A stretch of 64,000 nt of DNA from NCBI GenBank assembly GCA_010093485.1, contig MU001503.1, positions 604,969 through 668,968 on the forward strand. The letters are read 5' to 3'. The stretch's first letter is position 1. Each line of letters begins with the position of its first letter. This DNA is from Karstenula rhodostoma CBS 690.94 (lineage: Eukaryota > Ascomycota > Dothideomycetes > Pleosporales > Didymosphaeriaceae). Under the pieces are notes generated by a model. The model did no database searches, was not told where the DNA came from, and saw only the letters and a list, made by a program, of their open reading frames with translations. Below, in pieces: positions 21,496-32,243 of this stretch. A program made the position numbers and the translations under genes.

Positions 21496-22680
21496 ATGTC
21501 GACCCTCATCCGCCCACCCCCCATCGATGCCGCCCAGTCGGCCATTGAGAACACGCTCGAGCTCACGCAGCTCTCCGACATCGACCCCGACCTCTTCACC
21601 AACAGGCGTCCGCTATGGCACCCGCCCGGCGCGCGAGGCATCTACGGCGGCGCCGCCATTGCCCAGACGCTGAGCGCCGCCCAGAAGACGGTCGAGCCCG
21701 AGTTCACCGTCCACTCGATGCACTGCTACTTTGTCCTCGCCGGAAATTCCGAGATCCCCATCATATACCACGTCGAGAGAGTGCGCTCGGGAAAGAGCTT
21801 CGCAACGCGCACGGTGCAGGCGCGCCAGAGGGGCAAGGTCATCTTCACCACCACCATAAGCTTCGCGCGCCAGCACAGCGCGGGCGACAAGGCGCTGGAG
21901 CATGCCGTCGAGATGCCCAACGCGCCAGGCCCCATCGAGGGCAAGGACGATCTGGACTATGGCGGTGCTTCGACGGGCCCGTTCCAGAGCCAGAGGATCG
22001 AGATCCTGAACAGTGCGTCCCCAACCCCAACATCTCGTGGCGGATGCGTGATTGACCAGTGACAGACGACTCGCCGCACCCGCACACCAAGAAGACCAGG
22101 CAGTGGATCAAGGCCCGCGGCACCATCTCCCCCGCCGGCGGCCACGAAGCCCACCTCGCAGCCCTCGCCTACATGTCCGATAGCTACTTCATCGGCACCA
22201 TCGCCCGTGTCCACAAGCTCTGGCGCTACGCCGCAGTGCGCAAGAGCAAGACTAAGAGCAGCATAGACGAGGACGTCTTGAAGAAGCTCCTCGCCATGGA
22301 GGATGAAGACCTCAAGCGTGTCAAGTTCCTCGACCAGCACGATCTAGAGCGGATACGTAAACTGAAGAACGGGGAGCACGAGGAGCCCAAGGAACCGAAG
22401 CAGGAGATTGGCATGATGGTCAGCTTGGACCACACCATCTACTTCCACGACCCGAGAGGTTTCCGCGCTGATGAGTGGATGTTTACCGAGATGGAGACGC
22501 CGTGGAGCGGAGATGGCAGGGGCCTTGTTTTCCAGAAGCTGTTCTCGAATGATGGCCGACTAATCGCTACCTGCGTGCAGGAAGTATGTCTCCATAAGTC
22601 TGAATTGGAAACCGTGCTAACAACTCCAGGGCGTCGTGCGATTACGTCAAGACCCCGACCCCGCGAAGAGCAAGCTGTGA
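21496..22680 (+). CDS. peroxisomal acyl-CoA thioesterase (TesB/ACOT8 family)
   Basis: Exons 21496-22012, 22066-22583 and 22630-22680 (introns 53 and 46 nt) give 361 aa. It is a double hot-dog protein: the first domain has RGIYGGAAIAQTL and HSMHCYFVLAGNSEIPIIY, followed by VERVRSGKSFATRTVQA; the second has SLDHTIYFHDP and FTEMETPWSGDGRGL. The last 17-codon exon joins CVQE to GVVRLRQ and ends in SKL, a type 1 peroxisomal targeting signal, which both supports the splice model and places the enzyme in the peroxisome. It hydrolyses acyl-CoA to free acid and CoA, probably releasing products or recycling CoA during beta-oxidation. A charged Lys/Glu insert lies between the domains (about residues 230-290), longer than in bacterial TesB. 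Confidence 0.9.
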
Positions 22681-22956
22681 GCCCGCCGCATTCTCAAGTC
22701 TCCTTTCCTATACACGTTCCGCAGTATACTTTTGCACCCCATAGACTTCGCTTCAATTTGGTTCAATTCAAGGCCACTATCCAAAGGTTCCCAATAAATT
22801 GTTCCCCACACCCACATCAGCCTTCTTTTCGGCCTTGACAGCCCATTTCACCATCATCTTCTGCAGCTTCTCCAGACACTCCTTCAATTCCTGTGCTCTA
22901 GCGACCTTGCCCTCCGGCCACCCCAAATCCTCATGCCCCGGCCAAACCGTAGCTTC

Positions 22957-23421
22957 CTATTGCTCACCCCGCTTGACAGCCTGTAGTCTGAAGCCCATGA
23001 AGCCGCCTTTGTCGGTGAAATGTTTTTTTGCTTCTCCTGGCAGGGATCAGTGTCCGGCGAAAACGACTAAATATCAGATTCAGGGATCCTTACGCCCAAC
23101 GTTATCTGTTTCGCGGACCAGACGCAGCCAATCAATTTCCCTGTTCAGCTCCCTGGCTGCGTTTCCTTTGGCATATGTTTTCTGCTTGTTCGACTGCAGG
23201 AACTTGAGCCGCTGCAGCAGCGTGCGCCTCCATGCGGTAGGGTGCCAATCTGGGACTTGAGTGCTGGGGTTTTTCACTGTGTAGCGTACGTCCCAGGTCA
23301 GTGGAGTGGGAGAGGGCATGTCCATGTGGGTGACAGTTATGGAGGTTTTGCGAATGATGCTCATGAGGACGGCTGGGCTGGGGTGCGAGGATACGGGTAG
23401 GCAGGCTGGTCCAAGGCACAT
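22957..23421 (-). CDS. hypothetical protein, apparently truncated by an in-frame stop
   Basis: Exon 23421-23094 joins exon 23036-22957 (57-nt intron) to give 135 aa ending RLQAVKRGEQ-TAG. The ATG at 23421 is the first in frame; 23364 (MSIIRKTSITVTHMDM) is an alternative. I recognise no family. Arg/Lys-rich helical segments and WDVRYTVKNPSTQVPDWHP are visible. After the TAG at 22959-22957 the same frame stays open for 59 more codons to TAG at 22777 and looks coding (VWPGHEDLGWPEGKV, then charged helices). The native protein was therefore probably about 195 aa, and the stop could be a CAG to TAG change. It may be a pseudogene or a shortened but working gene. Confidence 0.42.
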
Positions 23422-24801
23422 TAAGGAGTTGGACGTGAGGTGCAGGCGTGCTTTGTTGGCTGGGATGGACAAAGGATGGTTGGGGGTTGTGATGGTGTGG
23501 CGGCTTTGGCGCGGTGGGTTGACAATGGGAGTAAATGGCGATCTTCGGGTTGGAGGGGGAGGGGCATCTGCGTCAAAAGGATACTCAGGATAGCATGCGT
23601 GGTGTGGCGAGGATTGGTCGTGTCGAGTCGCGCCATGTGAAAATGTGTGACGCAGGCAGAATGTGACGCACCGTGTGTTGAGTCAGTTCATGACCACATA
23701 CACCCACCCTCGGAAACATATCTACCAGTCGATTATTGAATGCAGGTTGTGTCTTACTATGCAGTATATAACTGCAACATCCGTCGCCGGCTGCATCCGT
23801 TCTCAGGAATTCAATCATGGCAATCATGGACTTAGACGGCAAGTGGACAAGATAGCAAAAAGATCGTCATATCGGACTAAAGGGACAAAGCGTCACCACA
23901 GACTATGATCATAGCTCCCGGCTTGGGATCACTTACAGTGCATTCGACAACCAACCCAGCCGGTCTTCTGGGCTTCTAGTTTCACAGGCATTCTTGTCGC
24001 TTCTTCTCTAGGTTCGTAATAAGCATATCCAGCGCCTCTGCAGGGTCTGATGCGCCTTCCAAGGTAGGTGACACTTTCTTGTCATTCTCGTCACTCACTA
24101 CCTTAACTTGCCAGCTGGTTCTACTGTCCCTTTTACTTCTTACTCCAATAGATGTACAAATCCATCAATGCGGGCTTGTTCAGTGGCTGCGCATATTCTA
24201 GTCCTGAACTACACTGGTGGGAAGATCATACGAACGATGTCAAGCATGAGTTCACTGAAGGATTTGTCCTGGTCATTGTCGAGATCCAATTAGATCCGCT
24301 GGGTTGTGTTTGTAGATAGAGGGACATGAAACTGCGCTTTTATAATAGCCGTATCGTTTGCGTTGCTTGGTCCTCGCTTCTTAACAATCGGCATCTTGCT
24401 GGTGCGGAAACATGTGACATTGTCTCGTTAAGTTATGTGTAGCTAGGGATGGGCTTGAGCATGTAGTAGCGACATTCCATTGGGGAGCAAAACTTAGGGC
24501 AAAATACGAAACGTTCTTTGTATGGGCATTTGCGCATGGAGTTGACCCAATATTTCCGGAATGACTCCGTGTTGGAAAATTGGAGTCCCCAAGAAAGCTC
24601 GGGTATGTGTTGAAGAAATCACAGACTAGGTGAGTATTCTCATCACTTACTCTTCCAGAAGCGACACTAGAAGTAGCACTCACTATACTAGGATCGCGAG
24701 AGCGAGGGCAACCTAATCTATTATCTGTGAAGATATCTGCATGGATTTGTGGTTGTGAGCACATCCTGCAACCAAAGCCATATGGATGCTTCCTGTGCTG
24801 C
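23422..24801. other. intergenic, no supported gene
   Basis: Several short frames exist, the longest being minus 24764-24381 (127 aa, Ser/Thr/Cys-rich, ATG start). None has a recognisable domain or clear splice structure. Confidence 0.4.
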
Positions 24802-26166
24802 TTACACTTTCTTTACCAGCTTCTTCGACATCTTGAACCTCGCAAACAGCACGAATAACGAAGAAGCAGTCGCTACTCCGCCAGCGTAAAAGATAGCAGG
24901 TCGATAGACTTCGATACCCAGTTCTTGTCCGCCTTGCTGTTTACCACCCGCGGCCTGTAGAAGATAGCCCGCAATAGGTGATCCCATCAAGTAGCCACCG
25001 CTCCACCCAGCGACGGCCATTGACATGGCCACAGCAGCCCGACCTGGACCGAACATGCTCGCGACAACAGTCGGTAAAGTTGTGAAGAAGGAGCCATTAG
25101 CTGCACCATTGAATGCTGCAAAGACAGCAAGCGGCGCGAGCGTGTCGGAGACTGGCCAAATCGCCAGCATGGAGACAGCATTGAGTATCATCGTGATCAG
25201 AAACATGTTGACGGGGCCGATCTTATCGCACAAAGGCCCTGCGGCAAATCTTCCCGCGGCGTTGCATGCGTTGAAGGCAGCGACCAGGCCAGCACCAGTG
25301 CTCGAGCTCAGGTTGATGCTCTGAGCAAACAATGGTAGGAAGTAGGGTGGGACGAACAATGCGAAGGATCCAATCGCGCCTGCGAGAAAAACCGTTACGA
25401 ACGGGACAGATCGAAACATTGAGGTGTCCACCAACGGCACACTGCGCAATCGAACGCGATCTTTCTGCATATAAGCCGCAGGAAGGCCAGTCGCAAGGGT
25501 AAGAAAACCCTGGATCCGGAACGTCCACGCAATGCCCACACGACGGTACATTGCCTCAATCGCTACGGCGAGAACACAGCCGCCGATACCACCCCCCAGC
25601 TTGACGATGCCGTTCGCGAGACCCAGATGGCCCGAAAAATACTGGACTGGTAATCCGTTGGAAACCGTATACACCATGCTCATCCCCAGACCCGCGAGGA
25701 TGCCCATGGTAGCGAAGAGCGCTCCAACCTCCGCAGCACAGAAACTGCTGCTGATCAGGCTTGCGCCCATCAAGCACACGCCGGCCATTGAAGTGCGACG
25801 ACTTCCGGCCCAACGCATGAACTGGACGACGAAGATTCCAAGGCCTGCGCTGAGTGCAAGACTTAGAGAGCCGACGAATGAGACGGTGGATGTTGGGACC
25901 GAGCGGAGGGACGAGTCGAGGAGCGCCGCTTGGAGAACACCCCAACAATTGATAACTCCATTGCTCCAGAAGGCAGTAACAGAGCAGCAGAACACGACCA
26001 TCCAGCCGTAGCCGCCGTTAGGGATAGCGGTGGTAGAGTATGCTGCATCTTCTGGAACTTCATCTGGATTCCGAGCCGCGTTGGTTGGGTATGCGGTAGG
26101 CGAAGCTCTGCCTGTAGCTGCAAGCTCAGTGAGCTCAATGCGTTCTTCCGTCAATGTTGAGGACAT
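24802..26166 (-). CDS. MFS transporter, monocarboxylate-permease type
   Basis: Single exon of 454 aa. The first ATG is 26166 (MSSTLTEERIELTEL); the frame upstream begins with GTG. A hydrophilic N-tail of about 50 residues leads into PNGGYGWMVVFCCSVTAFWSNGV, the hallmark opening of fungal monocarboxylate-transporter-like MFS proteins. About twelve membrane helices follow in two bundles with a short central loop (YMQKDRVRLRSVPLVD), ending MSKKLVKKV. It is a plasma- or organelle-membrane permease for a small organic acid or similar solute; the substrate cannot be read from sequence. It is not embedded in a recognisable metabolite cluster. Confidence 0.85.
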   Translation of the reverse strand: MSSTLTEERIELTELAATGRASPTAYPTNAARNPDEVPEDAAYSTTAIPNGGYGWMVVFCCSVTAFWSNGVINCWGVLQAALLDSSLRSVPTSTVSFVGSLSLALSAGLGIFVVQFMRWAGSRRTSMAGVCLMGASLISSSFCAAEVGALFATMGILAGLGMSMVYTVSNGLPVQYFSGHLGLANGIVKLGGGIGGCVLAVAIEAMYRRVGIAWTFRIQGFLTLATGLPAAYMQKDRVRLRSVPLVDTSMFRSVPFVTVFLAGAIGSFALFVPPYFLPLFAQSINLSSSTGAGLVAAFNACNAAGRFAAGPLCDKIGPVNMFLITMILNAVSMLAIWPVSDTLAPLAVFAAFNGAANGSFFTTLPTVVASMFGPGRAAVAMSMAVAGWSGGYLMGSPIAGYLLQAAGGKQQGGQELGIEVYRPAIFYAGGVATASSLFVLFARFKMSKKLVKKV

Positions 26167-26815
26167 GTTGAGACAAGGGGATAGCAGTGCTGGTCGCCAT
26201 TTGACGGAGAGGCATGCGTCACTTTTTGTAGGTTGTCGAAAGGATGCACCAAGCGTTTGGCAGGTTAGCGTGCGCCCTGTGATCACTCGCTAAGCGCGTA
26301 GAGGGTTAGGTATAAACATACCCCAGTCAATCATGGCAACGACAACGCTTGCTCTTGACCTCGAGGTTGCAGCACAGTGATCGTGCATGGTTCTCGTGTC
26401 AATGTAAGACCAGCGATCCGGCGAGTCTCGGTCACATTCTGTACAGTTGAGCCTGGGTTGACTGGAGCTATTGTCAGCGTTCACATGTTCGATATTATAC
26501 TGTACCGCCGTTGTTCACATCCACGGAAGGGCAGTTCAGTGCCACGAGGGTACAAGTCTGGAATGAGATGCAGGGCAGTCACGAAGCTATGTACTGTCAT
26601 TACCCCCATGCTGAGTGCCTCACATGTGCACCTACACATACCACGTTCATGTTCACGCGAGGGGCTGACGTTTTTCGTCTTGTAGCGACTTCAACGCAAG
26701 ACTTGCGATGGACGGATATAGTATTCATCGGTGAATGGTATCAATATATATGCTCCGAGAGATGATCGTACATGCGCCACGACATCGCGCTGGGAATACC
26801 CACCTTTGTGGGCAC
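26167..26815. other. intergenic between two minus-strand transporter genes
   Basis: I see no gene. It holds the MFS promoter and the permease 3' side. Confidence 0.45.
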
Positions 26816-28791
26816 TTATAATTTGTTATCAGTATGACTGACGACGCTCGCCCTCCGAGCTTCCATCACGACCTCGGCTGCCGTCGGCGGACCCTGGTAG
26901 TTCTTCTTTCCCCAAACGAAGTACCACGCAGTCGCGATAAAAACGAAACCAGTAAAGACAACACTGGCGTAGTTCATGGTCTCGAGGGTAACGGGAAGAA
27001 ACGTGGGCATGCAGAACAATGGGATGATGAAGAGAGACCAGACTGAGTACCTGTTAGTAAAAAATAAAGAATGACGGCGGAAGTGCTTCCTTACCAATAG
27101 AAACCCAGTTGCAGAAGGTCCCCAGAGCGCCGAGGTAGAAACTACCTTCTTTGACCTGCTTGCGTCCGTTCATCATCGAAGCCACGATCGGTACAGCATA
27201 GCTCAGAGTCAAGGTGATGACACCGACTCCGGAGAAAGCGTTGAAAGCTGCTGTCGAACCGAAGTAGATGAACCCCAGCAACAGTTGAACGGCCATACTG
27301 AGCATCATGGCATTGAACGGGACGTCGAGGTTCGTGTTGACCTTGCTCCACCTGAAGGCGAACGTTAGTTAGCAGCGTTGAACGGCTTCATGGAAACGCG
27401 TTTACTGACCACTGGAATCCAGGAATGGCACCATCACGGGAAAAGGCCCAGGTGCATCTCGAAGCAGCGGTCGTGCATCCGATACCGCAGATGAGACCTA
27501 GCACAAGAAGGGGAACGAAGAGCGCAAAAGAACCGCCAGCGGAGCCAATGGCGGATTTGATGATAGTGGGCACTGGCTGGCCAGAAGCAAGCGCCGCGAG
27601 CATGGCTTGGTCGGGGAACACGAAGAGGAGCGGGACGAGGAAGATGATGCCCATGATGGTGTTGAAGACAATGGTACCGACCATGGCCTTGGGAACCTGA
27701 GTCGCAGGCTTTTGTACCTCCTCGCACATCCTAGAACGAATCAGCATCGTGTACTCTGGGGGACTTATCTGACCAATGTGACGAGGTTGCAAGGGCAGGG
27801 CCGCAAGGGATTTTGTCGCATGGGAAAAGGTAGATTGTTGCTTTGGAAAAAACGCCGAAAATGTCGCTTTGGCAGGGAGTCTCACGATATAATCATTCCC
27901 GTCGATGATGTCGCATAGGCAGCGTGGAGCAGTCCAACAAAGAAGGACCAACCGGATGGCCAGCCGCTGTTGCTCGTATCAAATTCTCCAAAGACGTAGC
28001 TAGCATTGCGACGTCCTTCTTTTGCAATGGCCAGGATGCACACGATAATGGCAATCACACCAGCAAATGTCCAGTAGATGGCAAATGTCTACCATGGGGG
28101 ATTAGAGGGGTGAAGGATAAGTTTGGGGTTCGCTCACATCTAAGAGTGGTAGCCAGCGGTTGCCGAGGGCAGAGGTGAGGTTGCACAGGATTGTGATGCC
28201 GAAGAAGATGAGCCAAATTTGGTAGGGTTCGCCAGGAAAGATGCCTACACCCGGCTCGGACTCGAACACGTTGAGACAGGCAGCGAGGAACGAAGCGGTT
28301 CCAAAGTTGACGGCAAGGGTTATGGTGATGTTACCAACGACGAAGGCCCACCCGCAGATCCAGGATACGATCCTCCTGTACTGGGGTGGTGAGAGCATGA
28401 AAGATTGGTAGTAGACACCTCCAGCGGTGGGATAGACGCTGGTGATTTCGCCTAGAGAGGCAGCAACGCAAAGAATGATGAGCGAGACCAAGACCCAGCC
28501 CCAGATGATGTTGACGGGACCTCCGTTGACGACGGGGTAGTAGAGCGTGGTGGTGAGACCGTAGGGAACCGAGGCCATGACGAAGGACATGAAGGCGACC
28601 TGGAAGGTCGATCTGCTGCGCACGAGTTCGCTCTTGTAGCCCATGGCTTCCAGAAGCTCGTCGGCAGCGACCACTCCACCGTCCTCCGAGTGCCCTTCTC
28701 GCTTCCCATCCTTGCTACCCAGGTTGCGGCGGTGGATGTCGTTCTCGGCGGCGAAGGCGTCGGACTGAGTGCCCAGGGCGTGGTCCGCCAT
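26816..28791 (-). CDS. amino-acid/GABA-type permease (APC superfamily)
   Basis: Five exons, 28791-28138, 28088-27886, 27730-27410, 27351-27095 and 27042-26816 (introns 49, 155, 58 and 52 nt), give 553 aa. After a hydrophilic N-tail comes ELLEAMGYKSELVRSRSTFQ, typical of Uga4/Hnm1-type permeases, then about twelve membrane helices. Conserved landmarks are GEITSVYPTAGGVYYQ, the GWSFFVGLLHAAY...STGMIISMCEEVQ block restored across intron 2, AFSRDGAIPGFQWWSKVN across intron 3 and NWVSIVWSLFII across intron 4. The tail is short and charged (VVSHTDNKL). It imports GABA, choline or a related amine; the sequence does not decide which. Confidence 0.88.
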
Positions 28792-29842
28792 GATGTGTAG
28801 AGGGAGGAAGGAACGTGAGGAAGGGGAGGATGGACGCGGCAGGAAAACTCCTACCAGGTGGACACGCGACGGCTTTCATAGGTGCAGGTGAAGGGTAAGG
28901 GTGGGATGGGCACGGTGCAGGCGCGCTGCCAGGACCAGACTAGCAGGTCGATGCGGACGTCGCAACGCAAGATGAGGCCGCTAGCTGCGAGCGGCGGCGG
29001 GCTCCAGCAACCTGGCTCCAGCGCAGGCGACGCGCTACCTTGCAGCCCAAGCCTGGAGGAGTGCGGTTGGCCCGGGTGGCCTGCGATGCTGGGGCAGTTC
29101 GTGCGGCGGTAGCTGCAGAGTAGGGCTGAAAATTCAGATCCGGCGCGCCACGCAGCGGGGCTCCAGAGACGATAAGGTCATGGCCGGGCGCTGGTGCAGT
29201 GGTGGTGGCATTGCGCGTCGGCCTCTTGTCGGCGCTGCGCCATGTCTGAAGCTGCTACCGGTAGCTAGTCGGTCTGGAGCTGGTGGACTGGTGGAAGCTG
29301 GAGGAGGCCTGTCCGGGGCTCGCGTGTCTTGAGCCTTGCCGTCGTCGTCGTCGTCGCTGTGCGAAGCGGGCGAAGCTGCTCGACGCCAATCGGAGCCGCC
29401 GCCCCTCTGTCTCGAGCCTCGAATGCGTGCCGCGGTTGCTGCTCCGGGCTGGGTCTGGGTGTGGGCGGCGGATGCGGGCAGCGGGTGCAACGAGCGACGA
29501 GCGACGAGCGACGAGAGGTGAAAGCAACTTGGCCGAGGGAGATGCATCGAGGTGGGCCTTGCAGCTTGTCCTTGCTCTTGCTCCTATTCTGGGGCGGCGC
29601 GCTTCCGACCCCAGCCGCGACGAAGCTGCGACCGTTGCTGGCAGGAAAGAGCGACTCGCTGCCTCTGCTGCCTGCACCAGCACCACCAGTACCAGTGCAC
29701 CTTATCATGGCCGTGGCAGCACTGCGGCGCGTGCCTCCCGCACCCCTCGCAATCCTTCCCTGATCACCAGCGTTGCGACTTCCCAGCATTGCCCTCGTCG
29801 CACCCACTCACCCACCCACGCACCCACGCACCCACGCACCCA

Positions 29843-30001
29843 CGCACCCACGCCTACACACAGGGACGAATAGTGCGCAATGCGCGGCCGAGATTACCAC
29901 CTATCTCTACTAGACTTAGAGTCCTGGTCGTTTTTTGTCGCCCACTATACCGCCGCCGCAGTGCCGAGATAACAAAACCGCTCCATCCATTTCCAGCCTC
30001 G
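29843..30001. repeat. 159-bp direct repeat, copy 1
   Basis: It matches 30325-30483 base for base in register (offset 482, no indels) with 11 differences, 10 of them transitions. Confidence 0.9.
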
Positions 30002-30058
30002 CTCACCCTTTGCCAATCGAAACCTACCTACCCTACAGTACGTATACCCAACAGCTTG

Positions 30059-30103
30059 TTGGTGTGTGTGCGTGTGTGCGCGTGTGCGTGTGTGCGTGTG
30101 AAG
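30059..30103. repeat. GT-rich microsatellite
   Basis: Alternating TGTGTGCG-type units between the two copies of the 159-bp repeat. Confidence 0.8.
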
Positions 30104-30324
30104 GAACATCCTGGTGCTCCTGCCTCGAATTAGCCCGGTCCTGCTGCACCACGAACAAAACATCTCCCAATGCGCCTCATCTTTTCACCCTTTCACCCCG
30201 TGTACAGTCTGCATAGTCTTCTCTCCCATGCAAGCTGAGTGAAGCCGTTCGTTGGGGAGTCTATGCGAAACAGCATGCTCTCAAACGACGGCTTCTGTCA
30301 TCTCTACAGCGACGGCGATCTCGT

Positions 30325-30483
30325 CGCACCCACGCCTACATATAGGAACGAATAGTGCGCAATGCGCGGCCAAGATTACTACCTATCTCTACTAGACCTA
30401 GAGTCCTAGTCGTTTTTTGTCGCCCACTATGCCGCCGCCGCAGTGCCGAGATTACGAAACCGCTCCGTCCATTTCCAGCCTCG
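30325..30483. repeat. 159-bp direct repeat, copy 2
   Basis: Partner of 29843-30001. Six differences have C-to-T or G-to-A states here and four have them in copy 1, so both copies have changed. Confidence 0.9.
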
Positions 30484-30696
30484 TTTGCTTCGCTCCGACA
30501 CCTGCCATAACTGTCCGACGGACACCCGTATTCGTTGTGCTTGCGATGGTCGGTTGACTTGCCCGGCCTGCGATGCACGGTTGCACTGATGTCATCACGA
30601 CGTGCGGTCGCAGAGGCAAGAAGCGATGTTGTGCATTGGAGATAGCCGCCCCTTCGACCCTTGAGCAAGCTCTCAACCCTCTGCAGATCTACTGAA

Positions 30697-31554
30697 ATGT
30701 CTTCGACCCAGGAACCAAGCGCTTCGAAGAACATCATTGTGTCCGGTGGCGCACAAGGAATTGGACGAGCTCTGGGACGCTATTTCCTCGAAGCCGGCCA
30801 CCGCGTCTTCATTTTCGACATCCAGGAAGAGGAACTTGAGTACACCGCTACCAAACACCTGGAGAGCTTCCACAAAGACGGGAAGGTCGGGTACGCAGTC
30901 TGCGATCTCCGCAGCGTTGACGAAATTCGGTCAAAGGTCGACCAAGCCGCCCAGTTCTTCGGGGGACAGATCGACGTACTAGTCAATAATGGAGGTATTG
31001 CCTCCCCCCACTGGAAGGACAACAAAACAATGGAAGACAAGGAGACCTATGATCAATGGACAGCCTACCTGGAAACCAACCTCACAGCGCCCTTCGCAAT
31101 GTCACAAGCCTGTATCCCATTTATGAGGCACCGAGAATCTGAATCGCACAACTCCCAGGGTGCACACAAGCACGTTGCAGGTCCGTGTATTATTCATGTC
31201 GGCTCGTTCCGCGCGCATCAAAGCGATCCAAACCAGGAGGGCTATGCCGCGAGCAAAGCTGGACAGTTGGGTCTCATGCAGGCCATGTCCGTCAGTCTCG
31301 GTCCTTTGGGAATAAGAACGAATCTGGTGGCGCCAGGAAGGATCAAGGTTGGACATGAAAGCAAGGAAGGCGACGAGAATGGCGATACCTGGGAGGACCA
31401 AAACACCGAGAAGGACATTGACGATCATACGACAAACAGAGCAGGCCGACCGAAGGACATCGCAGACGCGTGCTTGTATTTGATCAATGCAGGTTTCGTC
31501 AATGGGGTAGACATCACAGTGGATGGAGGAGCTTTGAGGAAAAAGGCCGCCTGA
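30697..31554 (+). CDS. short-chain dehydrogenase/reductase, classical type
   Basis: Single exon of 285 aa from ATG 30697 (MSSTQEPSASKNIIVSGG); the frame upstream begins with TTG. The cofactor motif is SGGAQGIGRALG, followed by NNGGIA, a catalytic Ser in IIHVGSF and Tyr-x3-Lys as YAASK, then the LGIRTNLVAPGRI and GVDITVDGGALRKKAA ends typical of glucose-dehydrogenase-like enzymes. The VFIFDIQ end of strand 2 carries Asp, which usually favours NAD(H). The substrate is unknown. It is unrelated in detail to the dehydrogenase at 5876-6920. Confidence 0.88.
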   Translation: MSSTQEPSASKNIIVSGGAQGIGRALGRYFLEAGHRVFIFDIQEEELEYTATKHLESFHKDGKVGYAVCDLRSVDEIRSKVDQAAQFFGGQIDVLVNNGGIASPHWKDNKTMEDKETYDQWTAYLETNLTAPFAMSQACIPFMRHRESESHNSQGAHKHVAGPCIIHVGSFRAHQSDPNQEGYAASKAGQLGLMQAMSVSLGPLGIRTNLVAPGRIKVGHESKEGDENGDTWEDQNTEKDIDDHTTNRAGRPKDIADACLYLINAGFVNGVDITVDGGALRKKAA

Positions 31555-31646
31555 GCAGGCTTTGCAAACCCTCTTACGCGTCACGGGTTCATGTTCAGCA
31601 GGTGCCATTACTCCCACGAATGTAAGAGCGAGTCTATACTCTGCCT

Positions 31647-32243
31647 TCAGCCGTCTGCATTCCAATACGGATAGCAATAGCCCGTTGGCCTAACAGGGCA
31701 AGTCTTTTCACTGTCCTTTGGCAACGGCGGATCATACGCCTTGCAAACAAACCTATCATGACACATCGTATAGCCTGCACAATACTCATAGTCCGCTTCG
31801 AAACAGGCTCCGCCCCAAGAAGGGTTCCCAAACATCTTCTGACACGGGAACTCCCTGCCCTCGAAAATCACTTTGCCAGCCTCAACCCCAATCTTGTACG
31901 CTGCCGCCTCGGCGGGAATCTGCACCCTAAGAAGCCCCCGCGGATTTGGCTCGTCGGCCCAGAAGAACGCGCTCGCGTCGTGGCCTTCCCAGCGAATGTA
32001 TGGTGTTGCGTACTGCGGCATCGTGTATTGCCACGGCTGAGGCGTGTGTGGGCTATAAAGACCGATATGGCTCCAGGTACGTGTGGCGTTGTTGACGGTA
32101 TTGGGGTCTTTGGAGGGGTTGGCGAGGTTGCTGCATTGGACGAGGTGGAATTCCAGGTCGAAGTTGGCTGGAACCGTACTATATGTTTGTGCCGCCGTGA
32201 CAGAGAGCAAAGCGCTGCTGATGACCACGGCCAGGACTCGCAT
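31647..32243 (-). CDS. small secreted cysteine-rich protein, unknown function
   Basis: Single exon of 198 aa from ATG 32243 (MRVLAVVISSALLSVTAAQ), a clear signal peptide with likely cleavage after TAA or TAAQ. The mature part has eight cysteines (one near the N-terminus, seven in the C-terminal half: FPCQKM, GACFEADYEYCAGYTMCHDRF, VCKAYD, TCPV, YCYPYW), suggesting four disulphides. There is no enzyme motif. The N-terminal half resembles beta-sandwich secreted proteins (LEFHLVQCSNLAN, WSHIGLYSPHTPQPW). It converges on the dehydrogenase stop with about 90 bp between. An apoplastic or effector-type role is possible but only inferred. Confidence 0.75.
   Translation of the reverse strand: MRVLAVVISSALLSVTAAQTYSTVPANFDLEFHLVQCSNLANPSKDPNTVNNATRTWSHIGLYSPHTPQPWQYTMPQYATPYIRWEGHDASAFFWADEPNPRGLLRVQIPAEAAAYKIGVEAGKVIFEGREFPCQKMFGNPSWGGACFEADYEYCAGYTMCHDRFVCKAYDPPLPKDSEKTCPVRPTGYCYPYWNADG

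Larger units (their letters stand above)
28792..30696. other. 1.9-kb intergenic region with simple repeats and a duplication
   Basis: GC-rich upstream DNA for the permease (minus) and the dehydrogenase (plus). Overlapping frames around 29.1-29.8 kb are Arg/Ala/Ser-rich on both strands and look non-coding. It holds a CACCCACG tandem array (about 29809-29852), a GT-rich microsatellite (about 30059-30103) and a 159-bp direct duplication. Confidence 0.5.

Noticed and set aside
29134..29873. Several 130-200 codon frames on both strands
   Set aside because: Arg/Ala/Ser-rich, mutually overlapping, no ATG context or domain; typical of GC-rich upstream DNA.
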